From: Tessaracoccus sp. OH4464_COT-324
GTDB lineage: Bacteria > Actinomycetota > Actinomycetes > Propionibacteriales > Propionibacteriaceae
NCBI RefSeq assembly: GCF_003932855.1
Contig: NZ_RQYZ01000005.1
Span: 80,047-144,046, forward strand
Direction: 5' to 3'
DNA length: 64,000 nt
Positions 41,068 through 51,900 of this stretch are shown piece after piece (within the stretch, counting starts at the first letter, position 1; the number at the start of each line of letters is the position of its first letter). Below the pieces are notes generated by a model. That model worked only from the letters and a program-made list of their open reading frames with translations, was not told the DNA's origin and did no database searches. A program made the translations under genes and the position numbers.

Positions 41068-41970
41068 GTGTCTTGGAAAACGCGCTTGTTGGTTGGGCTA
41101 GCGCTGGTCGCGACGGCTGGCTGCTGTGTGCTGGGCGGCTCCGCGTGGGCGGAGGCCCAGTTTCAGCGGCTGTCCGTGCGGGTGCCGGGTTCTGCGGACG
41201 ATGTGTGGCTGGTCGTGGGCGTGGATGACAGGCGGGCCGCCTCTGCGGAGATCGCGGAGGACGTCGGCGGCGGCGCGCCGGGGGCGCGCGCCGACATCGT
41301 ATTGCTCGCGCGGCGGGCGGGCGATGAGTTTCAGATACTTTCGCTGGATCGAAGACTCCTGCTCACCCAGGGCGCGACGGCGGGTCGACTGGGCTCTTCC
41401 TGGTTGGACGGACCGCAGGCGACGGTGGATCTGCTGTGCGACGGGCTGGGAGTGGGTGTGGATCACGTGGTTCGCACGGATTTCGCTTCGCTGGTCGGGT
41501 TGGTTGATGCTCTGGGCGGGGTAGAGGTTGAGCTGGAGACCGCCCTGCGCGACGAGCCTGCGCACCTGGCGATCGAAGCTGGGCGGCAGGAGGTGAACGG
41601 CAGGGTGGCTCTGGGCCTGGTCCGCAGCAGACAGGGCGAGGTCCTCGTGGACGGCAGTTGGCGGCCGGAAAAGGAAGGCGCGCTCGGCCGACAGCAGCGG
41701 GCGGGGCAGGTGATCCGCGGGATAGCATCGAGGATCGGCGCCGCTGACTGGCCGACGAGATGGCGGGCGTTTCGAGCCACGGCGCCGACGATGGCGCTGG
41801 ACGAAGGGACTTCGCTGTGGGAGCTGGCGCGCCTCGCGGGCGCCGACCCGGTGGTGACCGCGCTCGATGTCCAGGCCGCACCGGACGACGAACTGTTCGC
41901 CCAACTGGGTGAAGGCGCCGCTGAGCAGCTAGCGCCGTTTAGGGCAAGCGGCTGCTCGCGAGAGCGCTGA
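41068..41970 (+). CDS. LytR-CpsA-Psr family protein, divergent
   Basis: A 300-residue extracytoplasmic protein with an N-terminal membrane anchor (about residues 8-30) and an LCP domain. LCP enzymes attach undecaprenyl-linked glycopolymers to peptidoglycan. Recognisable blocks are ARADIVLLARR (normally R-SDT-M), VDALGGVEVEL, VNGRVALGLVRSRQ and GALGRQQRAGQVI. The usual SIPRD motif reads SLDRR, and the start of the domain is short. GTG at 41068 has AGGTAGGG 7 bp upstream. The catalytic competence is uncertain. Confidence 0.75.
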   Translation: MSWKTRLLVGLALVATAGCCVLGGSAWAEAQFQRLSVRVPGSADDVWLVVGVDDRRAASAEIAEDVGGGAPGARADIVLLARRAGDEFQILSLDRRLLLTQGATAGRLGSSWLDGPQATVDLLCDGLGVGVDHVVRTDFASLVGLVDALGGVEVELETALRDEPAHLAIEAGRQEVNGRVALGLVRSRQGEVLVDGSWRPEKEGALGRQQRAGQVIRGIASRIGAADWPTRWRAFRATAPTMALDEGTSLWELARLAGADPVVTALDVQAAPDDELFAQLGEGAAEQLAPFRASGCSRER

Positions 41971-42091
41971 ATCGATCATCTCGGCTGAGCGCTCTCGTGT
42001 CGAGGTGCCATGAAGTGGACCTGGAGGGCGGTAGCCTAGCCTGTGGCCCCGGCTGCTGTTGCTGGGGCCCACTCGAATCGGAAGGAAGAGT

Positions 42092-42808
42092 ATGAAGATT
42101 TTCCGTACTGCGGTGGCCCTGGTAGCCAGCGTCACGTTGCTCGGCGGCAGCATCCTGCCCGCCGCGGCCGAGGGCGAGAATGGCTCGCTTTCGGTGCCCG
42201 GCGGCGCGCTGCCGCAGGCCACGTCGTTCACCGCAAAGGTTGACTGCGGGGTGCCCGCCGACGGCGTTGCTTTCTCCAAGGTCGTTTTCAGTATTGACGA
42301 CAAGAGGATCGGGGAGAAGAAGCTTGCGCCTGCTGATCGCGCTGTGGACGTTGCAGTGACGCCTTCGTTCGAGCACGTCGGCAAGAAGACGCTCAAGGCG
42401 ACCTGCGCGAGCTACCACGGCAAGAGCCGCGTCCTGAGCGCAGAAGTTGAGATTGAGCCGCAGCTTCTCCTGCCCGATCGCAGCACCTGGAAGTCGGGCG
42501 ACAGTGTCCGGCTGCGAGGCCTCGGTTTCCAGGCCGGGGAGAAGGTGCAGATGAGCCTCGTGCGCGTCGCCGATGGCAAGGTCTACCAGACTCTCGATGC
42601 GGGTGTTGCTTCGCCGACTGGCGCGTTCGACTTCACCATGGTGATTCGCAGCGATGTCCCGAAGGGTGACTACGAGCTGATCGCGACGGGCGCGTCGTCC
42701 GGTGTCAAGCTGAAGATGAAGTTCTACTGGGGGCACTCGGATAAGGCTGGAATGAAGACCACTGACAAGGCGGGCAAGCGAGCCAAGCTGCCAAGCACTG
42801 GTGTCTGA
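42092..42808 (+). CDS. Small secreted protein ending in LPSTGV
   Basis: A 238-residue exported protein. Residues 1-26 are a signal peptide with cleavage near AAA-EG. The mature part looks like two beta-sandwich domains: residues about 30-125 with two Cys (KVDCGV...KATCAS) that could form a disulphide, and 130-215 (SGDSVRLRGLGFQAGEKVQM...), which resembles bacterial Ig-like/IPT folds. It ends with a basic stretch and LPSTGV at the very C-terminus. A terminator starts 9 bp after the stop, so no hydrophobic tail has been lost by frameshift. GGAAGGAAG precedes the ATG. The function is unknown. Confidence 0.75.
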   Translation: MKIFRTAVALVASVTLLGGSILPAAAEGENGSLSVPGGALPQATSFTAKVDCGVPADGVAFSKVVFSIDDKRIGEKKLAPADRAVDVAVTPSFEHVGKKTLKATCASYHGKSRVLSAEVEIEPQLLLPDRSTWKSGDSVRLRGLGFQAGEKVQMSLVRVADGKVYQTLDAGVASPTGAFDFTMVIRSDVPKGDYELIATGASSGVKLKMKFYWGHSDKAGMKTTDKAGKRAKLPSTGV

Positions 42809-42816
42809 TGTCCTTC

Positions 42817-42854
42817 ATGACGGGCGGGGCTGTTGGCCCCGCCCGTCATGCTTT
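42817..42854 (+). terminator. Intrinsic terminator after the LPSTGV protein
   Basis: ATGACGGGCGGGGC, loop TGTTG, GCCCCGCCCGTCAT, then GCTTTC. Fourteen perfect base pairs. Confidence 0.88.
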
Positions 42855-42874
42855 CCCGCTCCAGGTGTCCCGCT

Positions 42875-42903
42875 TTGATTCTCGGGGCCCTGTCGATTAG
42901 GCT
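42875..42903 (+). promoter_or_regulatory. Candidate promoter of rpsL-rpsG-fusA
   Basis: TTGATT, a 17-bp spacer, then TAGGCT. It gives a leader of about 200 nt before rpsL; the leader (42910-43112) contains no gene. Confidence 0.55.
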
Positions 42904-43112
42904 TAGCCAACGTGCTCGGTTGCTCGGGCACTCTTGTGCGTGCCCTGGCATGACCGTCTGCTCTCAAACGTTGCGGAGAGCGGCCTCGTGCGGAGTTCGC
43001 ACGGCGGCGTGACGGCCCCGAGGGAAAGAAACGGTGACCTATCTCTGGGGGAAGGGGCGCCGCATGCCAGGGATGAAACATTCCGTACAGTCAACGAAAG
43101 AGATGCCGACAG

Positions 43113-43484
43113 GTGCCAACTATTCAGCAGCTGGTCCGCAAGGGCCGGAAGGATAAAGTAAAGACGAGCGACGCTCCCGCGCTGAAGAACTCGCCGCAGC
43201 GTCGTGGAGTGTGTACCCGCGTGTACACCACCACCCCGAAGAAGCCGAACTCCGCCCTGCGTAAGGTCGCGCGTGTGCGCCTGAGCTCCGGCGTTGAGGT
43301 CACCGCCTACATCCCCGGCGTGGGGCACAACCTCCAGGAGCACTCGATGGTGCTCGTTCGCGGCGGTCGTGTGAAGGACCTCCCCGGTGTTCGTTACAAG
43401 ATCATCCGCGGCGCGCTCGACACCCAGGGTGTGAAGAACCGCAAGCAGGCTCGTAGCCGCTACGGCGCGAAGAAGGAGAAGTAA
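43113..43484 (+). CDS. rpsL: 30S ribosomal protein S12
   Basis: A 123-residue decoding-centre protein. Both streptomycin-relevant lysines are wild type, in TPKKPNS and [14 protein letters not shown] at 43113 is the start of the conserved [11 protein letters not shown]. The stop overlaps the rpsG ATG (TAATG), giving translational coupling in the classical str operon. Confidence 0.97.
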   Translation: MPTIQQLVRKGRKDKVKTSDAPALKNSPQRRGVCTRVYTTTPKKPNSALRKVARVRLSSGVEVTAYIPGVGHNLQEHSMVLVRGGRVKDLPGVRYKIIRGALDTQGVKNRKQARSRYGAKKEK

Positions 43485-43954
43485 TGCCTCGCAAGGGACC
43501 CGCTCCGAAGCGTCCAATCGTCGCTGACCCCGTGTACGGCTCCCCGCTGGTCTCCCAGCTGGTGAGCAAGATCCTGCTCGACGGCAAGAAGTCCATCGCG
43601 CAGTCAATCGTTTATGAAGCCCTTGAGGGCACCCGCGCCAAGACCGGCAACGATCCGATTGCCACTCTGAAGCGCGCTCTCGACAACGTCAAGCCGTCGG
43701 TTGAGGTCAAGTCCCGCCGCGTGGGTGGTGCCACCTACCAGGTGCCGGTCGAGGTTAAGCCGGCCAGGCAGACCACCCTCGCGCTGCGCTGGCTCGTGAG
43801 CTTCTCCCGCGCGCGCCGCGAGAAGACCATGACCGAGCGTCTGATGAACGAGATCCTCGACGCCTCCAACGGCCTCGGTGCTTCGGTGAAGCGTCGCGAG
43901 GACACCCACAAGATGGCCGAGGCGAACCGCGCCTTCGCGCACTACCGCTGGTGA
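43484..43954 (+). CDS. rpsG: 30S ribosomal protein S7
   Basis: A 156-residue primary 16S rRNA binding protein that nucleates the 30S head and, in enterobacteria, regulates its own operon. It has the conserved start [10 protein letters not shown] and the C-terminal [13 protein letters not shown]. The length is standard. AAGGAGAAG precedes the ATG. fusA follows after 76 bp. Confidence 0.97.
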   Translation: MPRKGPAPKRPIVADPVYGSPLVSQLVSKILLDGKKSIAQSIVYEALEGTRAKTGNDPIATLKRALDNVKPSVEVKSRRVGGATYQVPVEVKPARQTTLALRWLVSFSRARREKTMTERLMNEILDASNGLGASVKRREDTHKMAEANRAFAHYRW

Positions 43955-44030
43955 TCGCGTTGCCCCCGTGCTTTGAGCGCGGGGGCGCTTCACCGTTCAC
44001 ACACCAAAGCTTTGACGTAAAGGACCAACA

Positions 44031-46118
44031 GTGACTGATCTGTCCAAGGTGCGCAACATCGGCATCATGGCTCACATCGACGCAGGTAAGACCACCACTA
44101 CCGAGCGCATCCTCTTCTACACCGGAAAGAACTACAAGATCGGTGAGACGCACGAGGGCTCGGCCACCATGGACTGGATGGAGCAGGAGCAGGAGCGGGG
44201 CATCACCATCACCTCCGCCGCCACCACCTGTTTCTGGAAAGACCACCTGATCAACATCATCGACACCCCGGGCCACGTCGACTTCACCGTCGAGGTGGAG
44301 CGGTCGCTGCGCGTCCTCGACGGCGCAGTCGCCGTATTCGACGGCGTTGCGGGCGTGGAACCGCAGTCGATGACGGTGTGGCGTCAGGCCACCAAGTACA
44401 ACGTGCCGCGCATCTGCTACGTCAACAAGCTTGACCGCACCGGTGCTTCCTTCGATCACGTCGTGAAAACCATTCGTGAGCGCCTCATGACCGATCCGGT
44501 CCTGCTTCAGATCCCGATCGGTGCGGAAGCCGACTTCCTCGGCGTCGTCGATCTGGTTCAGATGCGCGCGCTCACCTGGCGCGGCGAGACCAAGATGGGC
44601 GAAGACTACGAGGTCGAGGAGATCCCGGCAGAGCTGAAGGAGCTCGCGGAGCAGCGCCACATGGAACTGATCGAGCGCGTCGCGGACGTGGACGACGCCA
44701 TCATGGAGAAGTTCCTTGAGGGTGAGGAACCCACGGTCGAGGAGATCGAGACCGCGATCCGCAAGGGCGTCGTGGGTAACCACTTCACCGCCGTGGTGTG
44801 TGGCACCTCTTTCAAGAACAAGGGCGTGCAGCCGCTGCTCGACGCCGTTGTGAAGTACCTGCCGTCCCCGCTGGACGTGCCGGCCATCGACGGCTTCAAG
44901 CCCGGCGACGAGTCCGTTCATCTGGAGCGTCACCCGTCCGACAGCGAGCCGCTTTCGGTGTTGGCGTTTAAGGTTGCTGCTGATCCGCACCTGGGCAAGC
45001 TCACCTACGTTCGTGTTTACTCCGGCGTGCTGCACTCCGGCGAGAACGTGCAGAACTCCTCGTCGGGCAAGAAGGAACGCATCGGCAAGATCTACCAGAT
45101 GCACGCCAACAAGCGTGAGGAGATCGACCAGATCGGCGCGGGCATGATCTGCGCGGTGATGGGTTTGAAGAACACCACCACCGGTGACACTCTCTGTGAT
45201 CCGTCGAACCCGATCATGCTCGAATCCATGACCTTCCCCGCGCCGGTCATTGAGCAGGCCATCGAGCCCAAGACCAAGTCCGATCAGGAGAAGCTCTCCA
45301 ACGCGATCCAGCGTCTGGCGGAGGAGGATCCGACGTTCCGCGTCCACACCGACGAAGAGACCGGCCAGACCATTATCGCCGGCATGGGCGAGCTGCACCT
45401 CGACGTGTTGATCGATCGCATGAAGCGAGAGTTCAAGGTCGAAGCGAACATCGGCAAGCCGCAGGTGGCGTACCGTGAGACGCTGCGCCGCAAGGTCGAA
45501 AAGGTCGAGTACACGCACAAGAAGCAGACCGGTGGCTCCGGCCAGTTCGGTCGCGTGATCATCGATCTGGAGCCGCAGGAAGCAGGCAAGGGCTACGAGT
45601 TCGTCAACGCCGTCACCGGTGGCCGCATCCCCAAGGAATATATCCCGGCCGTTGACCAGGGCATCCGTGAGGCCATGCAGTTCGGTGTGCTGGCTGGCTA
45701 CCCGGTGGAAGACATCAAGGTGACGCTGACCGACGGCGCCTACCACGACGTCGACTCCTCGGAACTGGCGTTCAAGCTGGCTGGTGCGCAGGCCTTCAAG
45801 GAGGCGGCGCGCAAGGCCGATCCCGCTATCCTCGAACCGATGATGGCCGTCGAGGTGACTACCCCGGAGGACTACCTGGGTACCGTCATCGGTGACCTGA
45901 ACTCCCGTCGCGGGCAGGTGCAGGCGATGGACGAACAGCACGGCAACCGCGTCGTGCGTGCGCTCGTGCCCCTTTCCGAGATGTTCGGCTACGTGGGTGA
46001 CCTGCGCTCGAAGACCTCGGGCCAGGCGTCCTACTCGATGGAGTTCGATTCCTACGCTGAGACTCCGAAGAACATCTCCGACGAGATCATTGCCAAGGCG
46101 CGCGGCGTCGAGGCCTGA
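44031..46118 (+). CDS. fusA: Elongation factor G
   Basis: A 695-residue translocation GTPase. The G1 loop is AHIDAGKTT, the switch regions are [10 protein letters not shown] and DTPGHVDF, and NKLD supplies the guanine specificity. Domain IV contains the conserved GGSGQFGR region. The length is standard. GTG at 44031 is preceded by AAAGGACC. No internal change typical of fusidic acid resistance was looked for in detail. The gene ends 212 bp before the first of two acetyltransferases that separate it from tuf. Confidence 0.97.
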   Translation: MTDLSKVRNIGIMAHIDAGKTTTTERILFYTGKNYKIGETHEGSATMDWMEQEQERGITITSAATTCFWKDHLINIIDTPGHVDFTVEVERSLRVLDGAVAVFDGVAGVEPQSMTVWRQATKYNVPRICYVNKLDRTGASFDHVVKTIRERLMTDPVLLQIPIGAEADFLGVVDLVQMRALTWRGETKMGEDYEVEEIPAELKELAEQRHMELIERVADVDDAIMEKFLEGEEPTVEEIETAIRKGVVGNHFTAVVCGTSFKNKGVQPLLDAVVKYLPSPLDVPAIDGFKPGDESVHLERHPSDSEPLSVLAFKVAADPHLGKLTYVRVYSGVLHSGENVQNSSSGKKERIGKIYQMHANKREEIDQIGAGMICAVMGLKNTTTGDTLCDPSNPIMLESMTFPAPVIEQAIEPKTKSDQEKLSNAIQRLAEEDPTFRVHTDEETGQTIIAGMGELHLDVLIDRMKREFKVEANIGKPQVAYRETLRRKVEKVEYTHKKQTGGSGQFGRVIIDLEPQEAGKGYEFVNAVTGGRIPKEYIPAVDQGIREAMQFGVLAGYPVEDIKVTLTDGAYHDVDSSELAFKLAGAQAFKEAARKADPAILEPMMAVEVTTPEDYLGTVIGDLNSRRGQVQAMDEQHGNRVVRALVPLSEMFGYVGDLRSKTSGQASYSMEFDSYAETPKNISDEIIAKARGVEA

Positions 46119-46134
46119 CCGAATCAGAGCAACG

Positions 46135-46166
46135 CAAGGGCATCCCGGGACACCGGGGTGCCCTTG
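46135..46166 (+). terminator. Hairpin after fusA
   Basis: CAAGGGCATCCCGG, loop GACA, CCGGGGTGCCCTTG. A long stem with one wobble and no T-run, so termination may be partial or Rho-assisted. Confidence 0.6.
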
Positions 46167-46330
46167 TCCGCTTGGTGGGGTTACGTGACATGCAGATGAG
46201 CGCGAAAGCATCTTGTCCGGCCCAGCCCTCGGACCAGGGTGCTTGGTCGGGTGGTAGCCTGTTCGCATGCGCATGGCCTGATGATTCCGTCCCGCCTGAA
46301 CAAGGCACCCAACCACCCAGAGGAATTGTC

Positions 46331-46873
46331 ATGCCCATTTACCGCCACTATCTTCCCGACGACGCCGAGTCCTGGCTGCGCTGTCGCGCACTTTCCTTCC
46401 TGCACAGCAGCTATTACGACTACGTCTGGACCACCCGCCCCGAGTCCCCGCAGCTGCGCTGGGTCGCCTGCGAGGGCGACCAGATCGTCGGCATCCTGGA
46501 TGTGGAGATCGCGGGATGCCTGGCCACGATCGATACCGTTGCGACCCATCCGGACCGCCTCGGCAGAGGGATCGCATCCCAGCTGCTGGCCAGGGCCATC
46601 GCCGAGCTGCCCAGTGAGGTGACCACGCTGGATGCCTGGACCCGTGACGACGAGCGCGCGCTCGCTTGGTACCGCGCCCGGGGCTTCGCGGAGTCCGACC
46701 ACTATCTTCATGTGCACAAGGAGTGGGACGACCCGGCAGACGGTTTTTCCACGCCCGAGGGCGCCTGGGCGCTCGTGAATGCCCACTTCCACGCCCCGCT
46801 GGAACTCGAAAGCGAGATGCGGGCGAAGTTCAAGAGGGTATACGTGGCCCGTCGTTTCGCGAAGGAGTTGTAG
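46331..46873 (+). CDS. GNAT family N-acetyltransferase
   Basis: A 180-residue acetyltransferase. The acetyl-CoA binding motif A is VATHPDRLGRGIASQLLARA (about residues 76-95, containing the R/Q-x-x-G-x-G/A type loop) and motif B is ALAWYRARGF. It acetylates an amine on an unknown small molecule or protein. ATG at 46331 has AGAGGAATTG upstream. It sits between fusA and tuf, followed 37 bp later by a second GNAT gene. The gap 46167-46330 shows no other gene. Confidence 0.82.
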   Translation: MPIYRHYLPDDAESWLRCRALSFLHSSYYDYVWTTRPESPQLRWVACEGDQIVGILDVEIAGCLATIDTVATHPDRLGRGIASQLLARAIAELPSEVTTLDAWTRDDERALAWYRARGFAESDHYLHVHKEWDDPADGFSTPEGAWALVNAHFHAPLELESEMRAKFKRVYVARRFAKEL

Positions 46874-46910
46874 CGCTGGCTCCTGGCCGGTGCCTGGGTA
46901 GGCTGCGGGA

Positions 46911-47378
46911 ATGGAATACCGGATCGCCACCTGGGCGGAGCTGACCAAAGACGAGTTCTACGAGATCGCCCGGTTGCGCGCAGAGGTGTTTTACCTGGAA
47001 CAGCGGGTGACCGAGCAGGACTTCGACGAGGTCGACCGCGCCGAAGGGACCTTTCACCTCTGGCTGGCGGGTCCCGACGGCCTGGTCGCCTACCTGCGGG
47101 CCTATCCGCTGGTCGAGCCGGAGCAGGGGGCCACGTTCTCGTTTGGGCGGGTCGCCGTGCGAAGCTCCAGCCGAGGTCAGGGGCTGTCCAGCCGTCTTGT
47201 CGATAAGGTGCTTCAACGGTGGGGAGATCAGGCGATGCTGATTCATGCGCAGGAGTACGTCGTCGGCCTCTACGCGGCTCACGGCTTTGAGCCGGTGGGG
47301 GAGAGCTATGAGGAGGCGGGTATCTGGCACCGGAAGATGTATCGACCTGGGCAGACGTCGGCGGAATCTGCCAGCTGA
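46911..47378 (+). CDS. ElaA-like GNAT N-acetyltransferase
   Basis: A 155-residue protein of the ElaA subgroup: LRAEVFYLEQ (about residues 23-32), FHLWLAGPDGLVAYLRAYP, the acetyl-CoA loop VAVRSSSRGQGLSSRLVD and the typical AHGFEPVGESYEEAGIWHRKM ending. ElaA homologues have no firmly established substrate. It is probably transcribed with the preceding GNAT gene and ends just before the tuf promoter. Confidence 0.85.
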   Translation: MEYRIATWAELTKDEFYEIARLRAEVFYLEQRVTEQDFDEVDRAEGTFHLWLAGPDGLVAYLRAYPLVEPEQGATFSFGRVAVRSSSRGQGLSSRLVDKVLQRWGDQAMLIHAQEYVVGLYAAHGFEPVGESYEEAGIWHRKMYRPGQTSAESAS

Positions 47379-47386
47379 GGACCGGG

Positions 47387-47416
47387 TTCCGACAACCGAT
47401 GGAAACACGCTAGAGT
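47387..47416 (+). promoter_or_regulatory. Candidate tuf promoter
   Basis: TTCCGA, an 18-bp spacer, then TAGAGT. The predicted leader to the tuf GTG is about 125 nt and contains no gene. Confidence 0.5.
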
Positions 47417-47548
47417 GTGTGTGACGGCTTGCGGCGGTTTGACTATCTACGTGGGCTGCATAAGAATAAGCGAGTCCCCTGTGTCCAGATCAGGGTGACC
47501 CTCAATCCAGCGCGGGGCGAAACCCGGCGACACTCAGAAGGAGCCCAA

Positions 47549-48748
47549 GTGGCAAAGGCCAAGTTTGAGCGGACGAAGCCGCACGTAAACATCGGCACCA
47601 TTGGACACGTCGACCACGGCAAGACCACTCTGACCGCGGCGATCTCCAAGGTGCTCCACGACAAGTACCCGGATCTGAACGAGGCTTCCCCGTTCGACCA
47701 GATCGACAAGGCTCCTGAGGAGCGTCAGCGCGGTATCACCATCTCGATCGCTCACATCGAGTACCAGACCGAAGCCCGCCACTACGCGCACGTTGACTGC
47801 CCCGGTCACGCTGACTACGTGAAGAACATGATCACTGGTGCAGCTCAGATGGACGGCGCGATTCTGGTCGTCGCCGCCACCGACGGCGCGATGGCTCAGA
47901 CCCACGAGCACATCCTCCTGGCCCGCCAGGTTGGTGTTCCCGCGATTGTCGTCGCCCTCAACAAGTGCGACATGATCCCCGACGAGGATGCCGAACTCAT
48001 CGACCTCGTCGAGATGGAGCTTCGTGAGATCCTCTCCAACCAGGGCTTCGACGGCGACAACCTGCCGATCGTTCGTGTTGCCGCCTTCCCGGCTCTGAAC
48101 GGCGACGCCAAGTGGGGCGAGAGCGTCATCGAGCTGATGAACGCGGTTGACGAGTACATCCCGACCCCGGAGCGCGACACTGACAAGCCGTTCCTCATGC
48201 CCGTTGAGGATGTCTTCACCATCACCGGTCGTGGCACCGTCATTACCGGTCGCATCGAGCGCGGCATCGTCAAGACCGGCGACACCGTTGACATCGTCGG
48301 CATCCGCGACGAGAAGCAGTCCACCACCGTCACTGGTGTTGAGATGTTCCGCAAGATCCTCGATGAGGGTCGCGCCGGCGAGAACGTCGGTCTGCTGCTG
48401 CGCGGCACCAAGAAGGAAGACGTTGAGCGTGGCATGGTCGTGATCAAGCCCGGCTCTACCACTCCGCACACCGACTTCGAAGCCTCCGTCTACGTGCTCA
48501 ACAAGGAAGAGGGCGGCCGCCACAAGCCGTTCTTCTCGAACTACTCCCCGCAGTTCTACTTCCGTACCACGGACGTGACTGGCGTGGTGCAGCTCCCCGA
48601 GGGCACCGACATGGTCATGCCTGGCGACAACACCCAGATGACCGTTCACTTGAACAAGCCCATCGCCATGGAGGAGAACCTCAAGTTCGCCATCCGTGAG
48701 GGCGGTCGCACCGTCGGTGCTGGCTCCGTCACCAAGATCCTCAAGTGA
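47549..48748 (+). CDS. tuf: Elongation factor Tu
   Basis: A 399-residue GTPase that delivers aminoacyl-tRNA. It has [10 protein letters not shown] (G1), the switch II segment [12 protein letters not shown] for guanine recognition, and domains II/III of normal length. GTG at 47549 is preceded by AGAAGGAGC at an ideal distance. It has its own promoter and terminator, being separated from fusA by two acetyltransferase genes. The codon bias is the strongest in the window. Confidence 0.98.
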   Translation: MAKAKFERTKPHVNIGTIGHVDHGKTTLTAAISKVLHDKYPDLNEASPFDQIDKAPEERQRGITISIAHIEYQTEARHYAHVDCPGHADYVKNMITGAAQMDGAILVVAATDGAMAQTHEHILLARQVGVPAIVVALNKCDMIPDEDAELIDLVEMELREILSNQGFDGDNLPIVRVAAFPALNGDAKWGESVIELMNAVDEYIPTPERDTDKPFLMPVEDVFTITGRGTVITGRIERGIVKTGDTVDIVGIRDEKQSTTVTGVEMFRKILDEGRAGENVGLLLRGTKKEDVERGMVVIKPGSTTPHTDFEASVYVLNKEEGGRHKPFFSNYSPQFYFRTTDVTGVVQLPEGTDMVMPGDNTQMTVHLNKPIAMEENLKFAIREGGRTVGAGSVTKILK

Positions 48749-48767
48749 TCTGACTGGTTCGGTAAGT

Positions 48768-48804
48768 GGTGGCCCGCGCTTCGGCGCGGGCCACCAGTTT
48801 TTTC
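48768..48804 (+). terminator. Intrinsic terminator after tuf
   Basis: GGTGGCCCGCGC, tetraloop TTCG, GCGCGGGCCACC, then AGTTTTTTCG. Twelve perfect pairs and six T. Confidence 0.96.
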
Positions 48805-48941
48805 GCTCATTCTTGCTGAGCGGTTTGCCGGTCGCTATGAACAAACTCGTCAGGAGTTCGGTAACGTCCGCAGTGTCGCGTGGTCTGAGGGCGTTGTGAA
48901 ACCGATTCGCGACTAACTCCATCGACGAAGATGAGGTAAAC

Positions 48942-51900
48942 ATGCTATTCAAGAAATGGGCAAGGCGGGCAGCCGCGTTGTTAGCGGTAACAGTGGCGAG
49001 TACGTCGCTCCCACTGGCGCAGGCCAGCCCGACTGACGATCTCGACGTGTGGTTCAGCGGCTCGCTCGTTGGCACCAGCCAGTACACCACGCAGGGAGAA
49101 GAAGCCATGCGCGGTCGGTTGCACGCCGTCGCTGGCGGGGAGCAGCAAGTTGCCGACGGGGTGAAACTCGCTGGCGGCAACCAAGGACTGCGGTTCTCGC
49201 CGACCGGAGTGGGTCTGGGCCCGGGCGAAACCAGCTTCGCGCTGGAGACGCAGTTCACCCCAGAGCGGTTCAGCCAGATGGACACGGTGCTCTCCGTCGC
49301 GGGCAACATGTTTGTTCGAGTACAGGATGAGCAACTGCACTACGGCTGGAGTTCCCAGACGAGCTCCGGCTGGAACAACCACGTGGCCTCTGCAGAGCTG
49401 CCAGCCACCGGTAAGCCGCATGCGCTGTCCCTCATCTACCGGCGCACGCCTGAGCAGGCCAAGCTGGAGGTATTCCTGGACGGGGAGGCACTGCCCGAGG
49501 TCAAGGCGGACGTCGGCTATACGTCGTCGGCTGATGTCGCCAATCAGGTGGGTTTCGGCAACGAGGTTCACCCGGCCGGGCAGTCGCGGGGCATGGCGGG
49601 GACGATCCACCGTGTCCGGTTCAATCGGATCGAGGCGGACGCGCGAAAGCCGCTTGAGCTTCAGCCGAGCAGCGGGGCGACCACGCAACTCTACCTGGAT
49701 TTCTCGGGCAAGCTCACGGACGGCACGTACACACCCGCAGCGACGGAGACCGCAGCCGGAGCGGTGACCGGAGCCGGCCGGTTGGCGGATGGGATGATCG
49801 CGCTGGGTGCTGCCGGGGAGGGGATCAGTTTCCTCGGCGACCCCAACTCCCTCGCAGGGGAGGACCTCGACGCTGGTTTCGTCGCGGAGGTCAACTTCAC
49901 CCCGGAGCCCAACCAGACCAACCTGGGCACGCTACTCTCCGTCGGCGGCAACTTCTTCGTGCGCTACGAGGGAGATCAGTTGGTGTACGGCTACTCGGGC
50001 AGGGACAGTCGCTGGCATAACTACAAGGCGGGAACCGGCGCCCCCGAACCCGGCAAGCCCCACGTGCTCTCGGTGGCCTACGAGCCGAGCGGAACGAATG
50101 CGAAGGTCGTGGTTTGGTTGGACGGCGTGGCTCTGGACACGCTCACCGGGCAACACCTGAGTAGGCAGGCAGGCAATACGCGCGGCGTCGTTCGTCTTGG
50201 CAACGAGGCCAACTCCGGGGCTGGGGATCGCGTATTCAAGGGGAAGCTGGATACGGCACGCTTCGGCCTACTCGATGGGGAGTTCAAACCGAGCGCTTTC
50301 GAACTGCAGCAGCTGAAGCCCAGCGAGGAGTGTACAACCGCACCGGAGGTTGAACCCGCCAACTATGTGGCCGTCGAACGAGGTCACTGCCCGGAGACTA
50401 TCGTCGCCCGCGCCAGTGCGGTGCGCCCCACCGAGGAGCAGGTGTCCTGGCAGGAGTTGGAACTTACCGGCTTCCTGCACTTCGGCATCAACACGTTCTA
50501 CGATCAAGAGTGGGGACACGGCAACGAGGATCCCCAGCGCTTCCGACCTACTGGGGAGGTAGACGTCGAAGCCTGGGTGCGACAGCTGCGTGATAGCGGC
50601 TTCAAGATGGGTATCCTCACGTTGAAGCATCATGACGGGTTCATGCTGTGGCCCACGCGCTACTCCGACTATTCGGTCAAGTCGACCCCGTGGAAGGAAG
50701 GCAAGGGCGACATTCTGCGCGAGTTCACCGATGCTGCGCGCAAGTACGGCCTGAAGGTGGGCGTCTACATCTCGCCTGCGGACTCCAACGCCGAGCGCAA
50801 AGGCATCTTCGGTAACGGCTCCGCGAAACGGACGCGCACCATCCCGACTCTGGTCCCCGGCGATGACCGTGTGGGGAAGGAACTGCCGCAGTTCACCTAC
50901 GAGGCAACCGATTACGGGCAGTTCTTCCTGAACACCATGTACGAGGTCTTGACCGAGTATGGCGACATTGATGAGGTTTGGTTTGACGGGGCGGGTGGCA
51001 ACGCCTCAGGGACCGAAGCCTTCGATTACGAGGCCTATTACGACCTCGTGCACCAGCTGCAGCCGGGCGCCCTGGTTGCGGTTGGTGGCCGGGACGTGCG
51101 CTGGATCGGCAACGAAGCCGGCCTGGCTCGCATCGACGAGTGGGGGCCGGTGCCGATCCGTCAGCACTCCCCGACGGGCAAGATCGACCTGGTCGGCGGA
51201 CGTTTGCCGGGCAAGCACTTCCAAGAGGAACTCTCCTTCTCCGACGACCGGCTGGTCAAGCTGGTCACGTCGGGCGGTGTGGACTCGTTGCACTGGTGGC
51301 CGGGCGAGGCGGACATGAAGCTCACCGACGGATGGTTTGCTCACCCGAACGATGTGCCGAAGACTCCGGCGCGGCTGTTGAACCATCACTGGGACCGCAC
51401 GGTGGGCAGGAACTCTCTCCTGTTGCTCAACGTGCCGCCGACCACCACGGGTTCTTTTGCCCCCAGTTCGGTGTCCGCGATCCAGGGCTTTGAGGAGTTG
51501 CGCAGGCGGGCCTACGGCGTGGATCTTGCGCTGGGTAGGGAAGCTTTGGTGATGCGCCCCAGCACCGATCGCAAGGCTAATCGTGTCGAGACCACGCTGA
51601 CCGACGGAAATACGCGCACTGGGGTGGAGCTTCGTGTGGGTGAGTCCGTGGTTATCGATCTGGGATCGGAGCAGCAAGTGGAGCGGATCAGCGTGAGCGA
51701 GGATACGCTTCGCTTCGGTCAGCAGGTGAAGTCCTGGCGGGTGGAAGCCAAAGTGGCTGACACCTGGCAGGAGGTTGGCAGGGCCGGCACCATCGGGGTG
51801 AAGAGAATCCTGGTGCTGCGCAACCCTGTGACCACCCAGCACCTCCGCCTGACCGTGGACGAGGCGCGTGCGGATCGTTTCGCGCTGGCGAACTTCACCG

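Noticed and set aside
43755..46316. 853-residue antisense frame over rpsG and fusA
   Set aside because: Shadow; it would span two certain genes.
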